Assembly (NCBI RefSeq): GCF_002902945.1
Contig: NZ_CP026101.1
Location: forward strand, 1,860,001 to 1,924,000
Length of the DNA: 64,000 bases
From: Paraburkholderia caribensis
GTDB lineage: Bacteria > Pseudomonadota > Gammaproteobacteria > Burkholderiales > Burkholderiaceae
Direction of reading: 5' to 3'
This document shows, piece by piece, positions 7,962-16,833 of this stretch. The notes beneath the pieces were generated by a model. It saw nothing but the letters and a program-made list of their open reading frames with translations, had not been told where the DNA came from and ran no database searches. Each line of letters begins with the position of its first letter. Position 1 is the first letter of the stretch. The position numbers and the translations under genes were made by a program.

Positions 7962-8786
7962 TCAGAGCTTTTCGGTCTCGCCGCTCTTCGGCTGCCACTT
8001 CATCAGGCGCTTCTCCAGCGCGCCGACAATCGCATCGAGTATCAGCGCGAAGGCCGTGAGCACGAGAATGCCGGCAAACACGGTGTTGATATCGAACGTG
8101 CCTTCGGCCTGCAAGATCAGATAGCCGACGCCGCGCGCCGAACCCAGATACTCGCCCACCACCGAGCCGACGAACGCCAGCCCCACCGACGTATGCAGGC
8201 TCGAAAACACCCAGCTCATCGCGCTGGGCAGATAGACGGCGCGCAATAGCTGCTTGCGGTTCGCGCCGAGCATGCGCGCATTCGCGAGCACGACCGGGCT
8301 GACTTCCTTCACGCCCTGATAGACGTTGAAGAACACGATGAAGAACACGAGCGTCACGCCGAGCGCGACTTTCGACCAGATGCCCAGACCGAACCACACG
8401 CCGAAGATCGGCGCGAGAATCACGCGCGGCATCGAGTTGGCGGCCTTGATGTACGGGTCGAACAACGCGCTCGCGAGCGGCGACAGCGCGAGCCACAAGC
8501 CGACGCCGAGTCCGAGCACCGTGCCGAGCGCGAAGGCGAGCACGGTTTCGATCAGCGTGATCCACAGGTGCAGATAGATTTCACCGGACGCGAACCACTC
8601 CCAGATCCGCAGGAGCACTTTCTGCGGTTCGCCGAAGAAGAACGCCGCCTTGTTCGCGTCGTCGAAATAGAACGCGGGCAGCAGTGTCGGGCTCGTCAGC
8701 ACGTACCAGAGCACGAAACACAGCACGAGCAGCAGCCACTGCCAGATCACGAGGTTCGCGCGGTTCGGGCGCAATGCTTTCCACAT
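7962..8786 (-). CDS. ABC transporter permease (SsuC/TauC/NitT type)
   Basis: 274 residues, a BPD_transp_1-type inner-membrane permease. Hydrophobic segments begin at residues ~15-35 and recur to the C-terminus, and the cytoplasmic EAA-like loop (ANARMLGANRKQLLRAVYLPSAMSW) that docks the ATPase is present. The ATPase gene stops at 8788, 1 nt before this ATG at 8786, so the two are translationally linked. With the ATPase and the binding protein it makes an importer of the sulfonate/nitrate/taurine family. The actual substrate cannot be inferred. Confidence 0.88.
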   Translation of the reverse strand: MWKALRPNRANLVIWQWLLLVLCFVLWYVLTSPTLLPAFYFDDANKAAFFFGEPQKVLLRIWEWFASGEIYLHLWITLIETVLAFALGTVLGLGVGLWLALSPLASALFDPYIKAANSMPRVILAPIFGVWFGLGIWSKVALGVTLVFFIVFFNVYQGVKEVSPVVLANARMLGANRKQLLRAVYLPSAMSWVFSSLHTSVGLAFVGSVVGEYLGSARGVGYLILQAEGTFDINTVFAGILVLTAFALILDAIVGALEKRLMKWQPKSGETEKL

Positions 8787-8787
8787 C

Positions 8788-9612
8788 TCAGTTGCCCTCC
8801 GGCGCGACCGTCAGTTGCTGCTGATAACCCTTAAGCACTTCGTCGCGCAGCACGCTCCAGATCTGCGCGTGCAGTTCCACGAAGCGCGGATGCGAGCGCA
8901 CTTCGGCGACATCGCGCGGACGCGGCAGATCGATCGTAAACTCGCCGATCGGCCGCGTACCCGGCCCCGCTGACAGCACCACGACGCGGTCCGACATGGC
9001 GATCGCTTCGTCCAGATCGTGCGTGATGAAGAGCACGGCTTTGCGCTTCGCGGCCCACAGGTCGAGCAGCTCGTTTTCCATCAACTGGCGCGTCTGGATG
9101 TCGAGCGCGGAAAACGGCTCGTCCATCAGGATGATGTCGGGATCGAGAATCAGCGTCTGCGCCATCGCGACCCGCTTTCTCATGCCGCCCGACAGCTGAT
9201 GCGGATAACGGTCCCCGAACCCGCCGAGACCGACGCGCTTCAGCCATTCGTCGGCGCGTGCGAGCGCTTCGGCGCGCGGCACATCATGGAACGACAGGCC
9301 CGCCAGCACATTGTCGAGCGCCGAGCGCCACGGCATCAGCGCGTCCGCCTGGAACATGTAGCCGGCGCGCCGGTTGATGCCCGTTAGCGGTTCCCCGAAC
9401 ACCGTCACCGCGCCCGAGGACGGCTCCAGCAGCCCCGCGCCGACGTTCAGCAAGGTCGACTTGCCGCAGCCCGTCGGGCCGACCACGGAGACGAACTCGC
9501 CCGGCGCGATGCGCAGCGTCGTGTCCTTGACGGCGGTGTAACGTTGCCCGCGCTTCTCGCGCGACGCAAACGTGCAGGTGATGTTTTCGAGCGCCAGGGC
9601 GGCAACGGTCAT
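8788..9612 (-). CDS. ABC transporter ATP-binding protein (SsuB/TauB type)
   Basis: 274 residues from ATG 9612. It has Walker A (VGPTGCGKSTLL), Q-loop, the signature LSGGMRKRVAMAQ, Walker B (DIILMDEPFSALD) and the switch His (LFITHDLDEA). It energises the permease encoded 1 nt downstream. An upstream in-frame TTG at 9657 would add 15 residues (MQHRTTEASKQASQT) that do not resemble the family, so I preferred the ATG. A spacing of 134 nt separates it from the substrate-binding-protein gene upstream. Confidence 0.9.
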   Translation of the reverse strand: MTVAALALENITCTFASREKRGQRYTAVKDTTLRIAPGEFVSVVGPTGCGKSTLLNVGAGLLEPSSGAVTVFGEPLTGINRRAGYMFQADALMPWRSALDNVLAGLSFHDVPRAEALARADEWLKRVGLGGFGDRYPHQLSGGMRKRVAMAQTLILDPDIILMDEPFSALDIQTRQLMENELLDLWAAKRKAVLFITHDLDEAIAMSDRVVVLSAGPGTRPIGEFTIDLPRPRDVAEVRSHPRFVELHAQIWSVLRDEVLKGYQQQLTVAPEGN

Positions 9613-9746
9613 CGTTTGGCTCGCTTGTTTCGATGCTTCGGTGGTTCGATGTTGCAATATCGTGACGCGGCGGGGCTTGCGCCCTCACGCGTGCCGCCGG
9701 GCGCAAGCCCGGCACGGATCGAGGTTGAATCGAAGTTCAGATGGCG

Positions 9747-10784
9747 TTATGCCTTGACCGTCGCGAGCGCCTTCTTCACGAAGTCGTTCGTCCAGGTCTT
9801 CGACAGATCGATCGGCTTGCCTTTAATCGTGTCGTCGAAGGCCTGCAGCGTTTTCAGCGATGTCGCGGGGCCGTCGGCGGGCATCAGGCCATCGGGCGAC
9901 ATCGCCTCTTTCACGTGCTGCCACGCATCCAGATACAGCGCACGGTCGCCGAGCAGGTAGGCCTCGGGCACGGTGTTGATCAGCTCGGTGCCCGTCGCCG
10001 TCTGCAGCCACTTGAGCGCGCGCACCATTGCGTTGGTCAGCGCCTGCGTCGTGTTCGGATTCTTGCTGATGAACGATTGCGAGGCGTACAGACAGCCGGC
10101 CGGCATGTTGCCGCCGAACACCGTGCGCGTGTCGGCCAGCGTGCGCGTATCCGACACGACGCGAATCTCGCCCGAGCGTTCGAGCTTGGTCATCACGGGG
10201 TCGAGATTGGCGAGCGCGTCGATCTGGCCGGACTGCAACGCGGCGATCGCGCCCGCCCCGGCGCCGACGCCGATGAACGACACGTCCTTCGCCGTCAGCC
10301 CGGCTTTGGCGAGCACGAAGCTCGCCATGATCGACGTCGACGAACCGGGCGCCGTCACGCCGATTTTCTTGCCCTTCAGATCGGCGATCGACTTGTAGTT
10401 CGCCATCGTCTTTTTCGACACGGCGAGCACGATCTGCGGCGCGCGTCCTTGCAACACGAATTCGCGGAAGTACTGGTTCTTTGCCTGCAACAGCAGCGTG
10501 TGCTCGAACGCGCCGGACACCACGTCCGCGCTGCCGCCGACAGCCGCTTTCAACGCCTGCGAGCCGCCCGCGAAATCGGAGATTTCGATGTCGAGCCCTT
10601 CGTCCTTGAAGAAATTGCGGCGCTCGGCAATGGTGAGCGGCAGATAGTAGAAGAGGTTCTTGCCGCCGACGGCGATCGCGACTTTCGACGTCTCCAGCTT
10701 GCTTTGCGCAAACGCGAGCGGCGCGCCGACGAGCGATGCGCCCGCGAGTGCCGCGCCGCCTGCGAGAAAGCTTCTTCGTTGCAT
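9747..10784 (-). CDS. ABC transporter substrate-binding protein (NitT/TauT/SsuA type)
   Basis: 345 residues. It begins MQRRSFLAGGAALAGASLVG, an RR-containing, Ala/Gly-rich export signal that looks Tat-like, ending near APLAFAQ-S at residue ~27. The mature part resembles the NMT1/THI5-like and SsuA periplasmic binding proteins (KKIGVTAPGSSTSIMASFVL, then a DALANLDPVM segment). An AGGA/GGAGA ribosome-binding region precedes ATG 10784. The neighbouring CoA-transferase gene suggests import of a small organic acid, but this is only context; sulfonates, nitrate or pyrimidine precursors are equally possible from the fold. Confidence 0.85.
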   Translation of the reverse strand: MQRRSFLAGGAALAGASLVGAPLAFAQSKLETSKVAIAVGGKNLFYYLPLTIAERRNFFKDEGLDIEISDFAGGSQALKAAVGGSADVVSGAFEHTLLLQAKNQYFREFVLQGRAPQIVLAVSKKTMANYKSIADLKGKKIGVTAPGSSTSIMASFVLAKAGLTAKDVSFIGVGAGAGAIAALQSGQIDALANLDPVMTKLERSGEIRVVSDTRTLADTRTVFGGNMPAGCLYASQSFISKNPNTTQALTNAMVRALKWLQTATGTELINTVPEAYLLGDRALYLDAWQHVKEAMSPDGLMPADGPATSLKTLQAFDDTIKGKPIDLSKTWTNDFVKKALATVKA

Positions 10785-10854
10785 GGTCCTGTCTCCGGTT
10801 TTTGTTCTGTCGCGGGCTGATCCGCCCGTCTTCGTGCGCTAGCGTGGGTGCCCG

Positions 10855-12099
10855 CTACACGATCTGTTGCGCGTGCAACCTTGCAATGTGGTCCGCATCA
10901 TAACCCAGCGTTTGCAGAACTTCATCCGTATGTTCACCCAGTTCGGGTCCGAGCCAGCGCGTCTCGCCAGGCGTCTCCGAGAGCTTCGGCGTGACGTTCG
11001 GCAGCGTGATGTCGCGTCCGTCCTGCCACTTGAATGTCTGGATCATCTGGCGCGCGACGTATTGCGGATCGGTGAACATGTCGGCGACGCTGTAGATGCG
11101 GCCCACGGGCACGTCGGCGGCGTTCAGCACGTCGAGCGCTTCGTCGATCGTGCGGCTGGCGAGCCACGCGGCGATCGCGCCGTCGATCTCCTGCGTGCGC
11201 GGCACGCGGCCGTCGTTATGCGCGAGCGCCGGATCGTTCGCAAGATCTTCACGGTCGATCGCGAGCATCAGCCGCCTGAAGATGGGATCGCTGTTGCCGC
11301 CGATCACGATGCTGCCGTCGCGGCACGGATAGGTATTGGACGGCACGATGCCCGGCAGCGATGCGCCCGTGCGCTCGCGCACCATGCCGTACACGCCGTA
11401 TTCGGGCACCACGCTTTCCATCATGTTGAACACGGCCTCGTACAGCGCGACATCGACGACCTGCCCTTTGCCGCCGTTCACCTGCCGGTGATGCAGCGCC
11501 ATCAGCGCGCCGATCACGCCGTGCAGCGCCGCGATCGAATCGCCGATCGAAATGCCGATGCGCGGCGGCGGCAAGTCCGGATAACCGGTGATGTGGCGCA
11601 GCCCGCCCATCGATTCGGCAATCGCGCCGAAACCGGGACGGTCGCGATACGGGCCCGTTTGTCCGTAGCCGGACAGGCGCACCATCACGAGACCGGGATT
11701 TTCCGCCGACAGCACGTCATAGCCGAGTCCCAGTTTGTCGAGCAGGCCGGGCCGGAAATTCTCGACGACGATATCCGCTTCTTTCGCGAGCTTGCGGACG
11801 ATTTCCTTGCCTTCTTCGGCCTTCAGATTGATCGTCACCGACTTCTTGTTGCGCGCCTGCACGGCCCACCACAGCGACGTGCCGCCCACTTCGGGATAGA
11901 GCTTGCGCCATTTGCGCAGCGGATCGCCGCCCTTCGGATCTTCGATCTTGATCACGTCCGCGCCGAATTCGCCGAGAAAGCGCGCGGCGAACGGACCCGC
12001 GATCAGCGTGCCGAGTTCGAGCACCTTGACGCCCGCGAGCGGCCCCTTGGGCTTGTCCGCTTCGGGTTTATCCGTTGGCGTTGAAGTGGATGCGCTCAT
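10855..12099 (-). CDS. CaiB/BaiF (class III) CoA-transferase family protein
   Basis: 414 residues of the formyl-CoA:oxalate CoA-transferase superfamily. It starts with GPLAGVKVLELGTLIAGPF, continues with EDPKGGDPLR and RNKKSVTINLK, and carries the catalytic-Asp region RIGISIGDSIAALHG. Such enzymes move CoA between carboxylic acids. The substrate is unknown; oxalate, carnitine, succinate and aryl-substituted acids are handled by relatives. A GGAGACAC site precedes ATG 12099. It is encoded between recR and the ABC importer on the same strand, so transporter and CoA activation may serve one catabolic route. Confidence 0.88.
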   Translation of the reverse strand: MSASTSTPTDKPEADKPKGPLAGVKVLELGTLIAGPFAARFLGEFGADVIKIEDPKGGDPLRKWRKLYPEVGGTSLWWAVQARNKKSVTINLKAEEGKEIVRKLAKEADIVVENFRPGLLDKLGLGYDVLSAENPGLVMVRLSGYGQTGPYRDRPGFGAIAESMGGLRHITGYPDLPPPRIGISIGDSIAALHGVIGALMALHHRQVNGGKGQVVDVALYEAVFNMMESVVPEYGVYGMVRERTGASLPGIVPSNTYPCRDGSIVIGGNSDPIFRRLMLAIDREDLANDPALAHNDGRVPRTQEIDGAIAAWLASRTIDEALDVLNAADVPVGRIYSVADMFTDPQYVARQMIQTFKWQDGRDITLPNVTPKLSETPGETRWLGPELGEHTDEVLQTLGYDADHIARLHAQQIV

Positions 12100-12170
12100 G
12101 TGTCTCCTGATCTTCGTTGTGCTGGCCGGGCGGTTCTGCCGTCACGCGTTGCGGTTCGGACGGCGCGCCG

Positions 12171-12767
12171 TTACATCGAACGCCTGTCGAGCATTGCGCG
12201 CGCGATCGTGCCCGCGTCGACATATTCGAGTTCGCCGCCCACGGGCACGCCGCGCGCGAGCCGCGTGACGGACAGGCCACGTGCCTTGAGCGTCTGGCCG
12301 AGATAATGAGCCGTCGCCTCGCCTTCATTGGTGAAGTTGGTTGCGAGCACGACTTCCTTGACGACGCCGTCCGATGCGCGCCTGACGAGCCGGTCGAAAT
12401 GGATTTCCTTGGGGCCGATGCCATCGAGCGGACTGAGGCGCCCCATCAGCACGAAATACAGGCCACGGTAGGTCATGGTCTGTTCGAGCATGATCTGGTC
12501 GGCTGGCGTTTCGACGACGCACAGCAGCGTCGGATCGCGTTCGCTGTCGCTGCAGACCTCGCAGATCTGCGCTTCCGTGAACGTGTTGCATTTCTCGCAG
12601 TGCTGCAGATGCTCGGTGGCAAACAGCAGTGAGCGGCCGAGTTTCTCGGCGCCTTCCCGATCGTGCTGCATCAGGTGATATGCCATACGCTGCGCGGACT
12701 TCGGACCGACGCCGGGGAGTACGCGCAGCGCTTCGACGAGCGCCGACAAGGCGGAAGGTTGTTTCAT
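12171..12767 (-). CDS. recR: Recombination protein RecR
   Basis: 198 residues, close to the usual length (201 in E. coli). The N-terminal helix-hairpin-helix (LVEALRVLPGVGPKSAQRMAYHL), the four-cysteine zinc finger (CEKCNTF...ICEVC) and the Toprim domain (VVETPADQIMLEQTMTYRGLYFVLMG) are all present. RecR forms a DNA clamp with RecF/RecO in gap repair. I chose ATG 12767; the longer reading frame to 12866 adds Arg-rich residues not found in the family. It follows dnaX and ybaB in the canonical dnaX-ybaB-recR order. Confidence 0.97.
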   Translation of the reverse strand: MKQPSALSALVEALRVLPGVGPKSAQRMAYHLMQHDREGAEKLGRSLLFATEHLQHCEKCNTFTEAQICEVCSDSERDPTLLCVVETPADQIMLEQTMTYRGLYFVLMGRLSPLDGIGPKEIHFDRLVRRASDGVVKEVVLATNFTNEGEATAHYLGQTLKARGLSVTRLARGVPVGGELEYVDAGTIARAMLDRRSM

Positions 12768-12909
12768 GCTGGTACGGCGGCGTCGACGTGTAGTGGATTG
12801 AATCGCGAATGCGTTGCGGCGTGCGAAACCGCGCCGTTTGACAACCAACGGCGAACGCGCGCGCATCAGGCCATGAGGCGATGCGCCGCGCGCGACACGC
12901 CGCGCGCAA

Positions 12910-13236
12910 TTAGAACGGCAGCTTGAATCCCGGCGGCAGCGGCAGGCCGGAAGTCATGCCACCCATTTTTTCCTGCGCGGTGGCTTCCGCCTTGCGCACG
13001 GCATCGTTGAAGGCAGCGGCGACGAGGTCTTCGAGCATGTCCTTGTCGTCGGCGAGCAGGCTCGGATCGATCGATACGCGGCGCACGTCGTTCTTGCAGG
13101 TCATCGTCACCTTGACGAGACCCGCGCCCGACTGCCCCTCGACTTCGATCTGCGCGAGTTGCTCCTGCATCTTCTTCATGTTTTCCTGCATCTGCTGGGC
13201 CTGCTTCATCAGCCCGGCGAGTTGACCTTTCATCAT
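12910..13236 (-). CDS. ybaB: YbaB/EbfC nucleoid-associated protein
   Basis: 108 residues, mostly a long amphipathic helix (MKQAQQMQENMKKMQEQLAQIEVEGQ) followed by the conserved GLVKVTMTCKNDVRRVSIDPSLL strand region and a Gly/Pro-rich tail. Family members are dimeric DNA-binding, nucleoid-associated proteins. AAGGAG lies 7 nt upstream of ATG 13236; the longer frame to 13362 is Arg/Pro-rich and was rejected. The gene sits between dnaX and recR, as in most proteobacteria. Confidence 0.95.
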   Translation of the reverse strand: MMKGQLAGLMKQAQQMQENMKKMQEQLAQIEVEGQSGAGLVKVTMTCKNDVRRVSIDPSLLADDKDMLEDLVAAAFNDAVRKAEATAQEKMGGMTSGLPLPPGFKLPF

Positions 13237-13318
13237 GGACTTGCTCCTTCGTAATAGTGGATTCGGTTGGGCGCGTGCGCGTCGGCGTAATGGGAGGCGC
13301 GGAAGGCGCGCGCGGATG

Positions 13319-15703
13319 TCAGTGGCCGGCCGCGCTCTGGCCGCCTTCGGCGCCCGGCGCAAGCGGGCGAACGGAACCCGGCACGATGCTCGCGCCGAAT
13401 TCGCGGATCAGCGACTGCACGAACGGATCGGCGCCGATCTCGCGCTCGGCTTCCTGCTGGCGCTTCGCGCGTTCGATCGAATCGAGCACGGCTGCCGTGC
13501 GCCGCACCGGGCCGACTTCGACCTGCACATCGATTTCATTGCCCAGACGTTCGGCGAGCGCCGCCTTGAGCTTCGCGACCTGCGCGGACTCGGTGTAAAG
13601 CTGGACTGCGACATTCAGTTTGAGCGTCTTGCCCTCGACGGCCATCAGTTCGCTGTTGAACGCGAGCTGATAAGCGATGCCCTTGAGCGGCAGCGTGACG
13701 GCGAGCGCCGGCCAGTCGCCCGCGACGCCGATCGCATCGAGCGGCACGGCGGGCGGCAGCGTGCGGATGTCGACGACGGGCGCGGCTGTGGCGACAGGCG
13801 CGGCGGGCGCATTGCCTCGCCCGACGAGCATGTCGTCCGGGCCGCTGTCGAAGACGGGAACGAAGTTGTCGTCGGAAGCCGCGAAGAACGCATCGTCCGA
13901 CGATGCGGGCATGTAGTCGTCCGGCGGAATGTCGTCCCACGGCGGAACGCCCGAGGCGCCCTGCGGCTGCGCGGCGCGCGCCGTCTGCGTGCGCGCCGCG
14001 CTTCCCTGCTGTGCGGCGGCCGCGGCGCGGCGCGCGGGATCGGGCGTCGGCACGCGAACGGCGACACGCGGCGCGGCGGGCTTGGCGGGTGCCGCAGGCG
14101 CCGCTGACGCGGGCGAAGCCGAGGCCGATGCGGCACGGCCTCCTGCCGATACCTTCAGGCCCGCATTGCGCAGCACGTCGAGCGCGGCGCTCGCGCCGCC
14201 TGCGCGGCGCGGCGCCGATTCGGGCTGCGTGGAGGCGTCGTCTTGCGGCGCAGCGTTGTCTTGTTGCCGGACGGAAGCAACCGGTGCATCGACATTCGCG
14301 GTCGATTCGGCCGAACTCGAAGCCCCGGCCACCGACATCGGCGTGACGGCGGCATCGACAGGCGCGGCCTGGATTTCAGGCGCTGGCGGTGGCGGCACGG
14401 CCGCTTCAGGAGCGGCTTGCGGCTGAACCAGCGCGGGTTCGGGTTTCGCCTCCGGGGCGACGCGCGGCGCAATCGCAACGGCAGCCGCCGGCGCCTCGCT
14501 GGCGCGAGCCTGCGGCGCGGCAGCCGCCGCCGCGACAGGCGCACCCGTGCGCTTCGCTCCAGCCGGCGGCACGCTCGAACGCCCAGCAGGCGCCACGCCG
14601 CCTCCGCCGCCACCGTTCGGGGCCGGTTCGAACGCGAGCATGCGCAACAGCGTCATCGTGAAGCCCGCGTATTCATCTGGCGCGAGGCCCAGTTCGCTTC
14701 GGCCGATCGTCGCGATCTGATAGAACAGTTGCACCTGCTCCGGACTCAGCGCGTCGGCGAAACGGCGCAGGTCGGCGGCTTCCGGCCACTCGTCCAGCAC
14801 CGACGACGGCGCGAACTGCGCCCACGCGATCTTGTGCAACAGCCCGGCGAGATCCTGCAGCGCGGTCGAGAACGACAGGCTGCGCAATGCCATTTCGTCG
14901 GCAACCGACAGCACCGCCGCGCCGTCGCCCGCGACCAGCGCGTCGAGCAGGCGGATCAGATAGCTTTGATCGAGCGCGCCGAGCATGCCGCGCACGGCTT
15001 CCTCGGTGACCTGGTTCGCCGAGTACGCGATGGCCTGATCGGTCAGCGACAGCGCATCGCGCATCGAGCCGTCCGCCGCGCGCGCGAGCAGGCGCAGCGC
15101 TTGCGCTTCGTGCGGAATGTTCTCTTCGCCGAGAATGCGCTCGAGGTGCGACACGATATGTCCGGCCGGCATCTGCTTCAGGTTGAACTGAAGGCAGCGC
15201 GACAACACGGTGACGGGAATCTTTTGCGGGTCAGTGGTGGCGAGGATGAACTTGACGTGCGGCGGCGGTTCTTCCAGCGTCTTCAACATCGCGTTGAACG
15301 CGTGGTTCGTCAACATGTGCACTTCGTCGATCATGTAGACCTTGAAGCGCGCGTCGACGGGCGCGTACACCGCGCGCTCCAGGAGCGCGGCCATTTCGTC
15401 GACGCCGCGGTTACTCGCCGCGTCCATCTCGACATAATCGACGAAGCGCCCTTCGTCGATCTCGCGGCACGCGCGGCACACGCCGCACGGCGTGGACGTG
15501 ACACCCGTCTCACAGTTGAGCGCCTTCGCGAAGATCCGCGACAGCGTCGTCTTGCCGACGCCACGCGTGCCTGTAAACAGATAGGCGTGGTGCAGACGGC
15601 CGCCGTCGAGCGCGTGCGTGAGCGCGCGCACCACGTGCTCCTGTCCGACGAGCGAAGCGAAATCCTTCGGCCGCCATTTGCGTGCGAGAACTTGATAGGT
15701 CAT
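13319..15703 (-). CDS. dnaX: DNA polymerase III subunit gamma/tau
   Basis: 794 residues. The clamp-loader ATPase comes first: Walker A GTRGVGKT (45-52), zinc-binding Cys64/73/76/79 and the MIDEVHML Walker B. A collar domain follows to ~residue 365, then a very long Ala/Pro-rich disordered linker (roughly 370-620) and a C-terminal tau domain that binds the polymerase alpha subunit. The linker makes it longer than the 643-residue E. coli tau. I saw no A-AAA-AAG slippery heptamer on the coding strand near the linker start, so programmed frameshifting to gamma is not supported here. The ATG has no Shine-Dalgarno site but a close -10 box. Confidence 0.96.
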   Translation of the reverse strand: MTYQVLARKWRPKDFASLVGQEHVVRALTHALDGGRLHHAYLFTGTRGVGKTTLSRIFAKALNCETGVTSTPCGVCRACREIDEGRFVDYVEMDAASNRGVDEMAALLERAVYAPVDARFKVYMIDEVHMLTNHAFNAMLKTLEEPPPHVKFILATTDPQKIPVTVLSRCLQFNLKQMPAGHIVSHLERILGEENIPHEAQALRLLARAADGSMRDALSLTDQAIAYSANQVTEEAVRGMLGALDQSYLIRLLDALVAGDGAAVLSVADEMALRSLSFSTALQDLAGLLHKIAWAQFAPSSVLDEWPEAADLRRFADALSPEQVQLFYQIATIGRSELGLAPDEYAGFTMTLLRMLAFEPAPNGGGGGGVAPAGRSSVPPAGAKRTGAPVAAAAAAPQARASEAPAAAVAIAPRVAPEAKPEPALVQPQAAPEAAVPPPPAPEIQAAPVDAAVTPMSVAGASSSAESTANVDAPVASVRQQDNAAPQDDASTQPESAPRRAGGASAALDVLRNAGLKVSAGGRAASASASPASAAPAAPAKPAAPRVAVRVPTPDPARRAAAAAQQGSAARTQTARAAQPQGASGVPPWDDIPPDDYMPASSDDAFFAASDDNFVPVFDSGPDDMLVGRGNAPAAPVATAAPVVDIRTLPPAVPLDAIGVAGDWPALAVTLPLKGIAYQLAFNSELMAVEGKTLKLNVAVQLYTESAQVAKLKAALAERLGNEIDVQVEVGPVRRTAAVLDSIERAKRQQEAEREIGADPFVQSLIREFGASIVPGSVRPLAPGAEGGQSAAGH

Positions 15704-15709
15704 CCGGAA

Positions 15710-15718
15710 ATTGTATCA
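15710..15718 (-). promoter_or_regulatory. Extended -10 promoter element (TGATACAAT) just before dnaX
   Basis: On the minus strand TGATACAAT (TGn plus TACAAT at 15710-15715) is followed by six bases and then ATG of dnaX. This is the geometry expected for a leaderless transcript starting at the A of ATG. The -35 region is poor, which is usual for extended -10 promoters. It lies between ffs and dnaX, so dnaX would not depend on the ffs promoter. Confidence 0.55.
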
Positions 15719-15886
15719 GCAAGACTGACGCGTAAAGACGAATCGGTAGCGTGTTCAGACAAGGCGCGACGACGCTTTGACGCTTCATTGAATTTCGCTA
15801 GGCAGGCGATAGAAGATGCCGCGTTTCGAACGACGCTGCAAAGAGAACAAACAGGGAAAGTAAAACGAGGGGGAAAAAAGGAAGGT

Positions 15887-15982
15887 GACGAGCCTGACCC
15901 TCGGCACTGGCGGAAAACGGCTGTGGCTGCTTCGTTCCCGACCTGACCAGGTTGACCGCACCTCCATGCGAGGAGGCCCGTC
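15887..15982 (-). ncRNA. ffs: Signal recognition particle 4.5S RNA (small bacterial SRP RNA)
   Basis: The minus strand contains GGTCAGGTCGGGAACGAAGC, continuing to AGCC: the conserved apical domain that binds Ffh, with its GGAA-type tetraloop and asymmetric internal loop. The ends pair perfectly over 9 bp (GACGGGCCT at the 5' end, AGGCTCGTC at the 3' end), which sets the 96-nt length. Downstream the minus strand has a T-run (CCTTTTTTCC), compatible with termination. With Ffh it targets inner-membrane proteins to the SecYEG translocon. Location just upstream of dnaX is usual in Burkholderia. It is overlapped by spurious reading frames on both strands. Confidence 0.95.
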
Positions 15983-15989
15983 ACGTCGT

Positions 15990-15995
15990 ATTCTA
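15990..15995 (-). promoter_or_regulatory. -10 box of the ffs promoter
   Basis: TAGAAT on the minus strand, 7 nt upstream of the inferred 5' end of the SRP RNA at 15982. A GC-rich stretch (GCGCAGCGCAACGAGCG) lies between it and a weak -35 region near 16013-16018. A GC-rich discriminator and stable-RNA placement would fit growth-rate control, but this is inference. Confidence 0.55.
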
Positions 15996-16414
15996 ACATC
16001 GCTCGTTGCGCTGCGCGAGAGGCTCGCAGACAAAACGCGCAGAAACCTCGTTCGAACTTCGCTGCGGCCCTCTTGTGTTCGCGCAGGCGAACTCCAGATA
16101 GGTAATGTCACGAGGGACCGCCACGCTTCGTATCGACACTGGCATCAACTGAATCATGTGAGGCGCGGCGCGGAAACCCTACTGTCGGAATGCGTACTAT
16201 CACGACGGGCAACGCATAGCAATTTAGGCTAAACTGACGTTCAAGTGGCCCGCAAAGCCAAGCCAGCCCGCCCTCCTGAAGGTGTCCCCACGATACTTCC
16301 CGCGGTGCGTTTGATGGTTTGTCCTGTGGCGAAGCGAACGGAAAGTTTTCTGATTTTGTTGTATCGTGGCGGGCATTCAAAGCAGGCCTCGAACCGAAAG
16401 AGGTATTCACACAA
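15996..16414. other. Intergenic region between divergent ffs and trxA
   Basis: About 420 bases separate the ffs promoter from trxA. I found no reading frame with a convincing start and family match and no RNA gene. The trxA-proximal half is AT-richer and must hold the trxA promoter; I could not pick out a clear -35/-10 pair. Confidence 0.5.
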
Positions 16415-16741
16415 ATGAGCGAACACATCAAGCATATTAGCGACGCGTCGTTTGAACAGGACGTCGTCAAATCCGACAAACCCGTGCTGCTCGATTTCTG
16501 GGCGGAATGGTGTGGCCCGTGCAAGATGATCGCGCCGATCCTCGACGAAGTTGCGAAGGACTACGCTGATCGCCTGCAGATCGCCAAGATCAATGTCGAC
16601 GAGCATCAATCCACGCCCGTCAAGTTCGGCGTGCGCGGCATTCCCACGCTGATCCTCTTCAAGAACGGCGCGGTCGCTGCACAAAAGGTCGGGGCATTGT
16701 CGAAGTCGCAACTCACCGCGTTCCTCGACGGCAATCTTTAA
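16415..16741 (+). CDS. trxA: Thioredoxin 1
   Basis: 108 residues, the standard thioredoxin length. The active site WCGPC lies at residues 32-36 (Cys33 and Cys36) after FWAE, and the cis-Pro loop GIPTLILFKNG is intact. It reduces protein disulfides in the cytoplasm with thioredoxin reductase. An AGAGG site precedes ATG 16415; a longer in-frame start at 16319 is not supported. It lies upstream of rho, the usual beta-proteobacterial trxA-rho arrangement. Confidence 0.97.
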   Translation: MSEHIKHISDASFEQDVVKSDKPVLLDFWAEWCGPCKMIAPILDEVAKDYADRLQIAKINVDEHQSTPVKFGVRGIPTLILFKNGAVAAQKVGALSKSQLTAFLDGNL

Positions 16742-16833
16742 TCTGCACCCGCGGACGGCACGCGCGCAGCAGGCGCGTTGCCCGGCTCGCGCAGTGCGTC
16801 GGCAATGAAGTCCCGCCACGCATGAAGCGAGCC

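Noticed and set aside
13319..15703. Programmed frameshift in dnaX
   Set aside because: No A-AAA-AAG or similar slippery heptamer was found in the region before the linker.
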